Below are positions 26,271-34,659 of a stretch of DNA of 64,000 nt, in pieces. The DNA is from UBA5436 sp050951845 (GTDB lineage Bacteria; Bacillota; Clostridia; Saccharofermentanales; DTU023), in the NCBI GenBank assembly GCA_050951845.1, contig JBMNJV010000005.1, forward strand, positions 124,001 to 188,000. Reading direction: 5' to 3'. Under the pieces are notes generated by a model that saw only the letters and a list, made by a program, of their open reading frames with translations, was not told the DNA's origin and did no database searches. Position 1 is the stretch's first letter; each line of letters starts with the position of its first letter. Position numbers and translations under genes: made by a program.

Positions 26271-27899
26271 TTAATGTTCATGATCAGCAATTTTTTGTAA
26301 TTCAGCTAACTGTTTTTGATGTTTATTTTCATTCAAAGCAAGTGCTTCCGCTTTTTCCTCTTCACTCATATCCATTAAGTGGCAAGCTACAAAATGATCA
26401 GGTTCTATTTCTTTGAATTCCGGCTGGAAATTAACACACCGTTCAGTTACATATTTGCAACGGGTATGGAAACGACAACCTGTCGGCGGTTTCACCGCAC
26501 TCGGGATATCACCTTCCAGGATACTCAACTCTTGATCACCCGGAACATCGGTACGAGGAATCGCTTCGATTAAAGCACTTGTATACGGATGCAGCGGGTT
26601 ATCAAATAAACGATCAGTAGTTGCCATTTCAACTATTTCACCCAAATACATAACGCCGATTCTGTCAGAAATATACTTTACAACAGATAAGTCATGTGTA
26701 ATAAACAAATACGTTAAATCGTTATCAATTGCCAGATCTTGTAATAAATTGATAATTTGAGATTGAATAGAAACGTCTAAGGCCGAAACAGCTTCATCAC
26801 ATACAATAAATCTGGGATTAAGCGCCAGGGCACGAGCAATGCCGATTCTTTGTCTCTGACCGCCGGAGAATTGATGCGGATAACGATGAATGAAATACGG
26901 ATCAAGACCGCATTTTTCCATGACATCCTGAATATATTCATTATAACCGTCAACTCTTCTGTTTTTGAAAATCCCATGAGCCAAGACACCTTCTCCGATA
27001 ATCTGACCTACAGTCATTCTGGTATCCAGAGAAGAATAAGGGTCTTGAAAAATAATCTGCATATCTTTACGCAATACACGCATTTCTTCTTTAGTTAAAA
27101 GCGATAAATCAACCCCGTTATCCCTGAGATTTTCATATTTGTCAAACTCCGGATTATGTCGGCATTCATTACGCAACGCTTCAACTTTGAGATCTTCCTG
27201 ATCAGCAATTTTTTCTTGCTCGGCAATTTGTTTTTTCAGATCTGCTATTTTCTGATCCGCTTCCTTTGTTTTTTGTTCACTGCTTGTATAGCTTTTATCC
27301 GTTTTTTCAGTTTCCAGACTGACTAACTCACGTCTGATTTTTGCAATTTCTACACGCCGATTAAATGAATTCATTAATTCAGATGATACTTTGTTCAAAT
27401 CAGCATGGGTTAATAATCCTCCGGCAATCCGGGCAAGATTAAGATATTTATTCTCGATTTCACGATTCTTAACCATGACTTTTTCATCTAAAGCAGCTCG
27501 CTCAATACCTGTTTTTGTTTTTGCTTCAGATTTTAATTGTGCTAATTCTTGTTCGGCTTTTTGGTATTCAGGGAATAGTTTTTCAATGTTTTTTATAACT
27601 GTGCTTACATACTTCGGAGCCATTTCAGCAATAGTTTCGCCGTAAAATAAGGTGCTTCCTTCAGTTTGTTCATACAATTGAATCAAAGTACGACCGAAAG
27701 TGGATTTCCCGCAACCTGATTCACCGACCAAACCGAATGTTTCACCTTCATAAATATCTAATGTAATATTTTCATTAGCATGAACATAAAGATTCTCACG
27801 CTGTAAAATGCTTTTTTTACTGACCGGAAAATATTTTTTTAAGTTTCGAACCGATAACAAAACTTTTTTATCATCAGCATACTTATTACTTTTCACCAT
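26271..27899 (-). CDS. oppF: Oligopeptide ABC transporter ATP-binding protein OppF with coiled-coil insertion
   Basis: One of two ATPases that drive peptide import. At 542 residues it is about 200 longer than usual. The Walker A (GESGCGKS, 59-66), Q-loop (IIFQDPYSSLD, ~282), signature (FSGGQRQR, 344-351), Walker B (FIVCDEA, ~364-370) and C-terminal oligopeptide/dipeptide domain with CRFHTRC are all intact. The extra ~170 residues (about 93-266) lie between Walker A and the Q-loop. They are rich in Glu, Lys and Gln with a coiled-coil look (EQELAQLKSEAK, KIADLKKQIAEQEK). The start overlaps the end of oppD by 14 bp and has AAGGAG upstream. It is the last gene of oppABCDF. Confidence 0.93.
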   Translation of the reverse strand: MVKSNKYADDKKVLLSVRNLKKYFPVSKKSILQRENLYVHANENITLDIYEGETFGLVGESGCGKSTFGRTLIQLYEQTEGSTLFYGETIAEMAPKYVSTVIKNIEKLFPEYQKAEQELAQLKSEAKTKTGIERAALDEKVMVKNREIENKYLNLARIAGGLLTHADLNKVSSELMNSFNRRVEIAKIRRELVSLETEKTDKSYTSSEQKTKEADQKIADLKKQIAEQEKIADQEDLKVEALRNECRHNPEFDKYENLRDNGVDLSLLTKEEMRVLRKDMQIIFQDPYSSLDTRMTVGQIIGEGVLAHGIFKNRRVDGYNEYIQDVMEKCGLDPYFIHRYPHQFSGGQRQRIGIARALALNPRFIVCDEAVSALDVSIQSQIINLLQDLAIDNDLTYLFITHDLSVVKYISDRIGVMYLGEIVEMATTDRLFDNPLHPYTSALIEAIPRTDVPGDQELSILEGDIPSAVKPPTGCRFHTRCKYVTERCVNFQPEFKEIEPDHFVACHLMDMSEEEKAEALALNENKHQKQLAELQKIADHEH

Positions 27900-28887
27900 T
27901 ACTTCTCACTCCTTTCTCCGGATAAAAACAACGAATTTGTTGACCGTTCTCAAATTCTGCCGCATCCGGCATTTCTTGATGACACCGCTCAGTTGCATAC
28001 GGACAACGCGGAGCAAAACGGCAACCTTCAGGTAAATCAAACGGATGAGGAACCGAACCTTCGATAATATTTAAACGTTGTTCAGGATCACTGGAAATAC
28101 TTGGAATTGAAGATAGTAATCCTTCAGTATAGGGATGTGAATATTCAGATTTTTCATCACGAAAAATCAATTCGACCGGTGCGCTTTCAACTACCTGACC
28201 ACAATACATAACCGCGACATCATCTGCCATTTGGTTAATCACTCCGAGATCATGTGTGATAAACATAATGGCTGTACCTTGCTCATGTTTAAGTTCGTTC
28301 ATCAATTTCAGAATTTGAGCCTGAATCGTAACATCTAAAGCAGTTGTAGGTTCATCGGCTATCAATAACTTCGGACGGCAAGCCAAAGCCATTGCAATCA
28401 TCACCCTTTGGTTCATACCTCCGGATAATTGGAAAGGATATTGTTTTACTACAATATGCGGGTTAGGAATCTTAACCATCGCCAGCAGTTCTACAGAACG
28501 CTGAGCCGCTTCTTTCTTTGTCATGTTCTGATGCAACATCAAAACTTCGCTTAATTGTTTCTCAACCCTGAAAACCGGATTAAGTGAACTCATCGGTTCC
28601 TGGAAAATAAAAGAGATTTTATTGCCACGGATTTTACGCATTTCTTTTGCCGGAATTTCAGATATTTTTTCACCGTCAAAGAAAATTTCGCCTTCATAGA
28701 TTTTTTGATTTTTTTCAAATAATTTCAAAATACTCATTGCAGTTTGGCTTTTCCCGCTGCCGGATTCGCCAACCACCCCCAGAGTACGTCCTGCTTCCAC
28801 CTTTAAGTTAACGCCATATACAGCTTTAATTAATCCGCGACGAGTTTCAAAATAAGTATGCAGATTATTTATTTCAAGTAATGCCAT
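27886..28887 (-). CDS. oppD: Oligopeptide ABC transporter ATP-binding protein OppD
   Basis: ATPase subunit of the Opp importer, 333 residues from ATG 28885-28887 (MALLEINNL). This start is chosen because AAAGGTAGG precedes it and it leaves a 7-bp gap after oppC. Walker A GESGSGKSQ, Q-loop FIFQEPMSSLNP, signature LSGGMNQRV, Walker B LLIADEPTTALD and the C-terminal GCRFAPRCPYA Cys cluster are all present. Unlike OppF it has no insertion and is of normal length. Confidence 0.95.
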   Translation of the reverse strand: MALLEINNLHTYFETRRGLIKAVYGVNLKVEAGRTLGVVGESGSGKSQTAMSILKLFEKNQKIYEGEIFFDGEKISEIPAKEMRKIRGNKISFIFQEPMSSLNPVFRVEKQLSEVLMLHQNMTKKEAAQRSVELLAMVKIPNPHIVVKQYPFQLSGGMNQRVMIAMALACRPKLLIADEPTTALDVTIQAQILKLMNELKHEQGTAIMFITHDLGVINQMADDVAVMYCGQVVESAPVELIFRDEKSEYSHPYTEGLLSSIPSISSDPEQRLNIIEGSVPHPFDLPEGCRFAPRCPYATERCHQEMPDAAEFENGQQIRCFYPEKGVRSNGEK

Positions 28888-28894
28888 GCTCCGC

Positions 28895-30790
28895 CTACCT
28901 TTCGTTTGCCTTCGGATCGAGAGCATCTCTCAATGCATCACCGATCAAGTTGACGCTCAGTGCAGTTAAGAAAACACATATTGCAGGATAAATCCAGCGC
29001 CACCAATAGCGTCTGATAACTTCTGAAGCCTGTGCGTTCGTCATCATATTACCCCAGGACGGGAATGGAGCTTTAACGCCAAATCCCAAGAACGATAAAC
29101 CTGCTTCTTGTAATAAATTGACGGCATAACCTATCGTCAGTTCTACTATAACAATACTGATAATGTTAGGCAGAATATGGCTTACGATAATCTTTCTTTC
29201 TTTTAAGCCTAAAGCATTGGCAGCTAAAATATAATCTTTTTCACGTTCAGCCAAAATTTGACCCCGTACCAAACGGGCAATCCCTGTCCAGCCCAGAACA
29301 CCGAGAATTACCATAATCAGCATCAACCGCGTATTCTGCGGTGTATCTACCGGAAGTATCGCCGACAAGGTAATAACCAGCGGCAAGAATGGGAAAGAAG
29401 AAACAATTTCCGTGAAGCGCATTAAGATATTATCAATAATTCCGCCATAGAAACCGGAGATCATACCGATAACGATACCGATAAACATTGATATGGCAAC
29501 TGAAACTGCAGCAATTAACATTGTTATTTTACCGCCGTGAATCAGCCTGATCATCAAATCTCGACCACTTTCATCCGTACCGATCAGGAAGCCTTTGTTG
29601 CCCCATGTTTTGATTGAACCATCTTCCTTAATTGCATAATTTTGAAAGAAAGTGCTGAATATATTTGTATAACCTTCGCCGTCCGGTGCTCCGGAAACTA
29701 CATTATAATTGTCGGAACCCCAGGCATAAATACGTCCTGATTCGCCCAATGCCAAGAAATGTTCACGACCGGCAACCACTTTGGTAATCGGTTCATCAAT
29801 TTCAGGCAGATTCAAGCCGCCGTAAATATTGTCGCCCCATACCAACAGTTCATCATTTTCATCTATCAAAACACCTGCATAGTTTGTAATCGCTACACCT
29901 TTCGATGTTTTCACATCTTCCTCGGTTCTGCCTTCTTTGAGTTCATCACGCGTCGGATAGCGATATTCCTGCGGGAACATTTCGGTAATCTGTTTACCCC
30001 GGGCACCGTAATAATCCAATATATTGTTTTCGTAAATCATGACAATATTGGAAGCTGAACCGGTAAAATCAATTACTTTATCATCAGCTCTTGACGGAAC
30101 ATTGCCTAATTTATTATTTCTTACAGAACCCCAGACCAGCAAATTATTTTTTTCGGTTAAGAGCATTGAGATCTGATCACTTGCCCCCAGTTTTTTCACA
30201 CCCTCTTTTTTCACTTTACGCAGAGTTGCACGACTGAAAGTTGTCTGATCAAATTCATTATTGCCCCACCCTAACAAGGTGTTTTCCCGGGTTGCCACAA
30301 TAATATGTTTATCACCTACTCCGATTAATTTAACTTTTTCTTTATCTATGGTTTCTTGAATATCTTCCGGGATGGATAAAACACCATTGACATCTTTACC
30401 CCAGAGGTAAATCTCTCCATCTTCAGTTAAGGCAACAGAAAATGTGATACCTGATTGAATATCCACTATTTTTTCATTTTTCAGTTCTTCAGGATATTTC
30501 AGATAGCCGAATCCCGGCGGAATATTCTTGATGACAGGTTGTGAATAATAGGGATCAAATTCTGTTCGCGCTTGTCCGATTACAACAAATAACAGCATCC
30601 CGATAAACAGCAATAAACCGATAACCCCGGTAGGAGTCCGGAAAAAGTTTTTAACGACATTAACTGTAGGACTTGTAACCTTCTCTTCTTCAAGAATGTT
30701 TCTTTCTTTTTTTATACCGAACATGCGATAAATCGCAAGCATTATTGTACTGGTACGTTTATTCTTATTTTGCTTATTCTGATTTTTCAT
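28895..30790 (-). CDS. oppC: Oligopeptide ABC transporter permease OppC with inserted RCC1-like repeat domain
   Basis: A permease of 631 residues, about twice the usual OppC length. The N-terminus is cytoplasmic and the first transmembrane helix spans about 57-73. The extra ~290 residues (about 105-398) lie between TM1 and the family's GTDESGRD motif (404-411), on the outer face of the membrane. They contain RCC1/BNR-type beta-propeller blades: repeated VALTEDGEIYLWG, NLLVWGS, ELLVWGDN, FLALGESGRIYAWG, YAIKEDGSIKTWG. After this come five normal helices and the EAA loop region. RCC1 propellers bind proteins or nucleotides; here a role in substrate-binding-protein docking is only inferred. GAGGAG precedes the start. 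Confidence 0.93.
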   Translation of the reverse strand: MKNQNKQNKNKRTSTIMLAIYRMFGIKKERNILEEEKVTSPTVNVVKNFFRTPTGVIGLLLFIGMLLFVVIGQARTEFDPYYSQPVIKNIPPGFGYLKYPEELKNEKIVDIQSGITFSVALTEDGEIYLWGKDVNGVLSIPEDIQETIDKEKVKLIGVGDKHIIVATRENTLLGWGNNEFDQTTFSRATLRKVKKEGVKKLGASDQISMLLTEKNNLLVWGSVRNNKLGNVPSRADDKVIDFTGSASNIVMIYENNILDYYGARGKQITEMFPQEYRYPTRDELKEGRTEEDVKTSKGVAITNYAGVLIDENDELLVWGDNIYGGLNLPEIDEPITKVVAGREHFLALGESGRIYAWGSDNYNVVSGAPDGEGYTNIFSTFFQNYAIKEDGSIKTWGNKGFLIGTDESGRDLMIRLIHGGKITMLIAAVSVAISMFIGIVIGMISGFYGGIIDNILMRFTEIVSSFPFLPLVITLSAILPVDTPQNTRLMLIMVILGVLGWTGIARLVRGQILAEREKDYILAANALGLKERKIIVSHILPNIISIVIVELTIGYAVNLLQEAGLSFLGFGVKAPFPSWGNMMTNAQASEVIRRYWWRWIYPAICVFLTALSVNLIGDALRDALDPKANER

Positions 30791-30803
30791 GGCATTCTCC
30801 TCA

Positions 30804-31787
30804 TCAATCGTAACGGATTCTCGGATCAGCTAATGCATAGCCGATATCCATCAGCAGATTGCCGGCTAACATTAACAGTGAGTAGAACATATTCAGAGTA
30901 AGAACGACATTGTAGTCTAAAGATGAAACGGCTTTAACCAAAATACGGCCGATTCCGTCATAAGCAAAGATTGATTCCGTAATTGCAGCACCGCTGAACA
31001 TACCTATAACCGCCCATGCCATGACTGTAACTACAGGAATCAATGCATTACGGAATGCATGGCGGTATATTACAATACGTTCAGAAAGACCTTTACTGCG
31101 TGCCGTCCTGATATAGTCCTGGCTTAAAGCATCAAGCATCGCATTTCTGACATATCTCGATGTCGAAGCCAAAGAACCGATTGTTAATGTAATTGTCGGT
31201 AAAACCAGGTATCTGGCCCAGGCTTTAATCAGACCTTCTTTGGCAATCTCAAGAGAATTCGGTAAACCGGATGGCGGAAACCACCCTTTACCGTAAGCCA
31301 AAGTTACAACTAACATCATTGCAGTAAAGAAAGTCGGCAACGATATTCCGATCAGCGTAAATATCTGCCAGAATCTATCATAAAAACTCCCGTGCTTTAC
31401 TGCCGATCGTATTCCGATAAAAACAGCCAAGACAAAGGAAATAATAGTCGAACCGATGTTTAAGATAAATGTATTACGTAAAGGCTCGCCGATGACTTTT
31501 TTTACAGGCTGGTTATATTGTGTCGAATCACCAAAATCACCTTTCACTGTGCGTTCAATCCATTTTATATATTGAACAGGCAGCGGTTTGTCAAAGCCCA
31601 TTTTTTTCTTGAGAAAATCATAGTGTTCCTGTTTGTCCTGAGCAGATTTAAAAGTACCCGGTCCTTGCGGCATCATCATTTGTACCGGATCTGCAGGAAT
31701 CATTTTCAATATTCCGAACAAACAAATCGAAATAATAATAGCTACAGGAATTAAATTAAGTAATCGTTTGAAGATATATCTAATCAC
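30804..31787 (-). CDS. oppB: Oligopeptide ABC transporter permease OppB
   Basis: A 327-residue inner-membrane permease with six predicted helices and the binding-protein-dependent transport signature near residue 225 (DYIRTARSKGLSERIV). The start is GTG at 31785-31787, with AAGAGGA upstream. It lies 13 bp before oppC and is separated from oppA by a 292-bp gap with a strong hairpin. Confidence 0.94.
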   Translation of the reverse strand: MIRYIFKRLLNLIPVAIIISICLFGILKMIPADPVQMMMPQGPGTFKSAQDKQEHYDFLKKKMGFDKPLPVQYIKWIERTVKGDFGDSTQYNQPVKKVIGEPLRNTFILNIGSTIISFVLAVFIGIRSAVKHGSFYDRFWQIFTLIGISLPTFFTAMMLVVTLAYGKGWFPPSGLPNSLEIAKEGLIKAWARYLVLPTITLTIGSLASTSRYVRNAMLDALSQDYIRTARSKGLSERIVIYRHAFRNALIPVVTVMAWAVIGMFSGAAITESIFAYDGIGRILVKAVSSLDYNVVLTLNMFYSLLMLAGNLLMDIGYALADPRIRYD

Positions 31788-32003
31788 GAAAATGTCCTCT
31801 TCCTTACGTTTTTTTCGAGAAACTCCGATTTATCAATCGAGCAATAATAAATCAGGTATATCTTTTACCATATCGAACAAAAAACAAAATATGAGCGTGT
31901 CCTGAACGTTCATCCAAAATATTAATTGTTACTTATTAAGTTAGAAAAGGGAGCGGAGTAATCCTCTCCCTGATTTGAATTTAACTATCGGTTAAATATA
32001 ACA

Positions 32004-32070
32004 GATCTTAGATAAGAAACTCAGTCATTTTAAGAATCACGTTAAGATTCAGGAGTTCTTATCTAAGATC
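32004..32070. other. Long intercistronic hairpin between oppA and oppB
   Basis: Arms 32004-32018 and 32056-32070 match over 15 bp (GATCTTAGATAAGAA and complement), and an inner GAATC/GATTC pair can extend the stem. There is no run of T after it on the transcribed strand. It may be a message-stabilising or partial-termination structure that raises OppA over the membrane subunits, as is common for binding-protein genes. The rest of the 292-bp gap is featureless. Confidence 0.6.
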
Positions 32071-32079
32071 AAACATTTA

Positions 32080-34320
32080 CTATTTCAGGCTGATATTGCA
32101 GATATCTTCATACCATGCCCAGTACGGAAGAGTTTCCATACCTTCTACATTCGGTGCATAAGCATCAAAATAGTCATTGGAGTATAACGGTAATTCCGGC
32201 AGATAGTCATTGAACCATAATTGGAACTCTAACCATTTATCCAAGAACAATTCACGTTCTTCTGGATCAACCGTATTCAATTCCATTGTAATACGATCAG
32301 CCTCCGGATCGTTAACACGGTCTAAGTTATCGTTACCGATTTGTGAGCTGTGGAAAGAATAGTAAGGTTGGAAGATCGGATAGAATCCGGTACCTAAACT
32401 GAATGCCGTATAGGTTGGCTTTTCTAAATTAGGATTATAGAGAGCATCTAATAATACCGGGAAGTCAACTTCATTCGCTGTATATTGCAGACCTACCAAT
32501 TTTCCGTTGTTCGGGATGTTTTCAGCAATAATATTCAAAACATCTTTATTTGCACCGGTTTGGTTAACAGCAAGTTTCTCACCATCCGCATCATATCTGA
32601 AGTAATCAAATTTCTCGGCATCTGCTTCATAAGCTTCTTTGGCTTTATTTACATCCCACGGTGTTTTACCGTCAGCTTCAAATGTATACGGTGAAGCATC
32701 AAGTAATTCATTTGCTTTATCGATATTCAAGGTATAAATATTGGCTTTTTCTTCAAACTCTTCACCGATATCTCTGTACATCCATTCGTCTAAACCGTAG
32801 TAACCGTTAGTTACACTTCCGTAACCGCCAAAGTAGTTTTGGATAAACAAATCACGGTCGATCAGATAAGCGATGGCCTGGCGAACCTCTTTATGAGCTG
32901 TCGGACCTAAGTCGGTTAAGAAACGGATCATACCGAATCCGGCACGCGGATATTGGCAATAACCGCCGATTTTACCTTCTTCTTCAGCTTCTTTTAATTT
33001 TTGAATATTGGCTTCATCGGAAACTCCGATTGCCAGGTCAATTTGTCCGGAAATCAATTGATCGGCATCAGAATCCTGCGGAATAGTTTTTTGAATGATG
33101 GTCGGGATGGTCGGTGTATTGCCTTCATAATCACCGACAAACAGATCATTGAGTTCCAGGATAACAGTTTGATTTTTATTTTCTACGAAATTGTAAGGAC
33201 CACACGTTACGTCAGGAGCATAGCGATATACTTGAGCAACTTCGTAAGCATTGGATTGTAACAATACTTCACGAGCATCAAAGTCACCGCTGTCAACAGT
33301 TGCACGTAATGCATCCACCTCTGCCATTGCCGTATCGTGAGCTTCTTGAGCTGCCGCTAATTCAGCATCTTTTTCAGCTTGATCTTCAAGTTCTTCGGCT
33401 GCTGCTTTAGCAGCTTCAAAATCACTTTCGATAATTGCAGCTTGTTCATCTAAACGAACTGTATAGTCAGCTTTGTCCTGATCAGTTACTTCATAACCTT
33501 CTTTTACAACTAAACTTGAACCGTCTTCACCGATATCCAGGTTCGGTGTATAACGATGCATCGGAGTCGGACCTATTGCAACGTCTGCCGTTTCATAGAA
33601 ACTCGGAACAAACTCAGCAGCCATTGTCACTTCAAAAGTTGTATCATCGATATATTTGACGCCCGGGAACGAAGTGCTGTCGCCGGCATGATACTCAGTG
33701 TAACCAACGTATTTGTCACCGGCAGCAGTTGTAGCACCTGCGGTTTTCCATTCCGGTGTTGCAGCAAACAGTACGCCGAAGACATAGTCTTTAGCTGTAA
33801 TCGGTTCACCGTCATTCCAGACTAAATCGTCATTGATAAAGAAACGATATGTTTTTGAACCATCTTCATTAACTGTTGTTTCGGGCTCCTCTGCATTAGT
33901 GGTTTCATCTAATACCCATTCACCTTCAGGATCTGATACAAAGGTTGCATAGAATTTGCCATATGTACCGAGCAATGTTTTAATTGCTACGTCGTATGAT
34001 GAATTGGTAAAGCCGTTGATAAAGAATCCGTCCATATCTACAGTGCCGACTGTTAAAGTATCTGATGAACGTTCTACGTCAGCGTCTTCTGCAGGCTCTT
34101 CTTCTGCCGGAGTTTCTTCTGCCGGCTCTTCTTCTGCAGGCTCTTCTTCTGCATCACTTTCATCGGCTTTTTTTTCTGTTTTTTCTTCTGCTTTTTCTTC
34201 TACTTTTTCTTCAGCTTTATCTTCTTTTTTATCATCGGTTTTAGAACCACATGCACTAAGAACCATTGATACGGTAATAAGTAAAGCTAATAAAGTAAGC
34301 AAACTTTTCTTGATTTTCAT
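32080..34320 (-). CDS. oppA: Oligopeptide-binding lipoprotein OppA with acidic linker and helical insertion
   Basis: Extracellular solute-binding protein of family 5. I start it at ATG 34318-34320 (MKIKKSLLTLLALL), which has AGGAGGT ten bases upstream and begins a proper lipoprotein signal; the lipobox LSAC places the modified Cys at residue 24. An acidic E/A/P-rich linker follows (about 30-83, EEPAEEEPAEE type). The SBP fold begins near residue 85. Roughly residues 275-355 form an Ala/Glu/Asp-rich helical insertion (FEAAKAAAEELEDQAEKDAE) not expected in OppA. At 746 residues it is about 200 longer than typical. First gene of the opp operon. Confidence 0.93.
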   Translation of the reverse strand: MKIKKSLLTLLALLITVSMVLSACGSKTDDKKEDKAEEKVEEKAEEKTEKKADESDAEEEPAEEEPAEETPAEEEPAEDADVERSSDTLTVGTVDMDGFFINGFTNSSYDVAIKTLLGTYGKFYATFVSDPEGEWVLDETTNAEEPETTVNEDGSKTYRFFINDDLVWNDGEPITAKDYVFGVLFAATPEWKTAGATTAAGDKYVGYTEYHAGDSTSFPGVKYIDDTTFEVTMAAEFVPSFYETADVAIGPTPMHRYTPNLDIGEDGSSLVVKEGYEVTDQDKADYTVRLDEQAAIIESDFEAAKAAAEELEDQAEKDAELAAAQEAHDTAMAEVDALRATVDSGDFDAREVLLQSNAYEVAQVYRYAPDVTCGPYNFVENKNQTVILELNDLFVGDYEGNTPTIPTIIQKTIPQDSDADQLISGQIDLAIGVSDEANIQKLKEAEEEGKIGGYCQYPRAGFGMIRFLTDLGPTAHKEVRQAIAYLIDRDLFIQNYFGGYGSVTNGYYGLDEWMYRDIGEEFEEKANIYTLNIDKANELLDASPYTFEADGKTPWDVNKAKEAYEADAEKFDYFRYDADGEKLAVNQTGANKDVLNIIAENIPNNGKLVGLQYTANEVDFPVLLDALYNPNLEKPTYTAFSLGTGFYPIFQPYYSFHSSQIGNDNLDRVNDPEADRITMELNTVDPEERELFLDKWLEFQLWFNDYLPELPLYSNDYFDAYAPNVEGMETLPYWAWYEDICNISLK

Positions 34321-34411
34321 TACAATTTTTACCTCCTGTTTGTTTGTTGTTCTTCGCGAACAAAATATGCAATTAACACATCTATAAGCAAATATTATTT
34401 CACAATTTATC

Positions 34412-34429
34412 ACAATTTAGCTATATTGT
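34412..34429. promoter_or_regulatory. 18-bp near-perfect palindrome upstream of oppA
   Basis: ACAATTTAGCTATATTGT reads almost identically on both strands (16 of 18 positions symmetric, centred on TAGCTA). It lies about 90 bp before the oppA start codon, in a region that must hold the opp promoter. It could be a repressor operator; no regulator is identified. Confidence 0.4.
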
Positions 34430-34659
34430 CGAATCAAAACAGCCCTGAAATATGGCATAAACTTATAAAACCGGATTGTTTATGCATTAAATATTAATAA
34501 AAAAAATAATAATAAATTATCAAAACGTTATCATTAGAATACTATATTCTATTCATCGAATTATTTAAGCTTAAACCAATATATATTTATTCAATTTTTC
34601 TTAAATAAATACATTTTTTAATTTATTATCAGACATCATCAGACATCACATGCTTTTCA

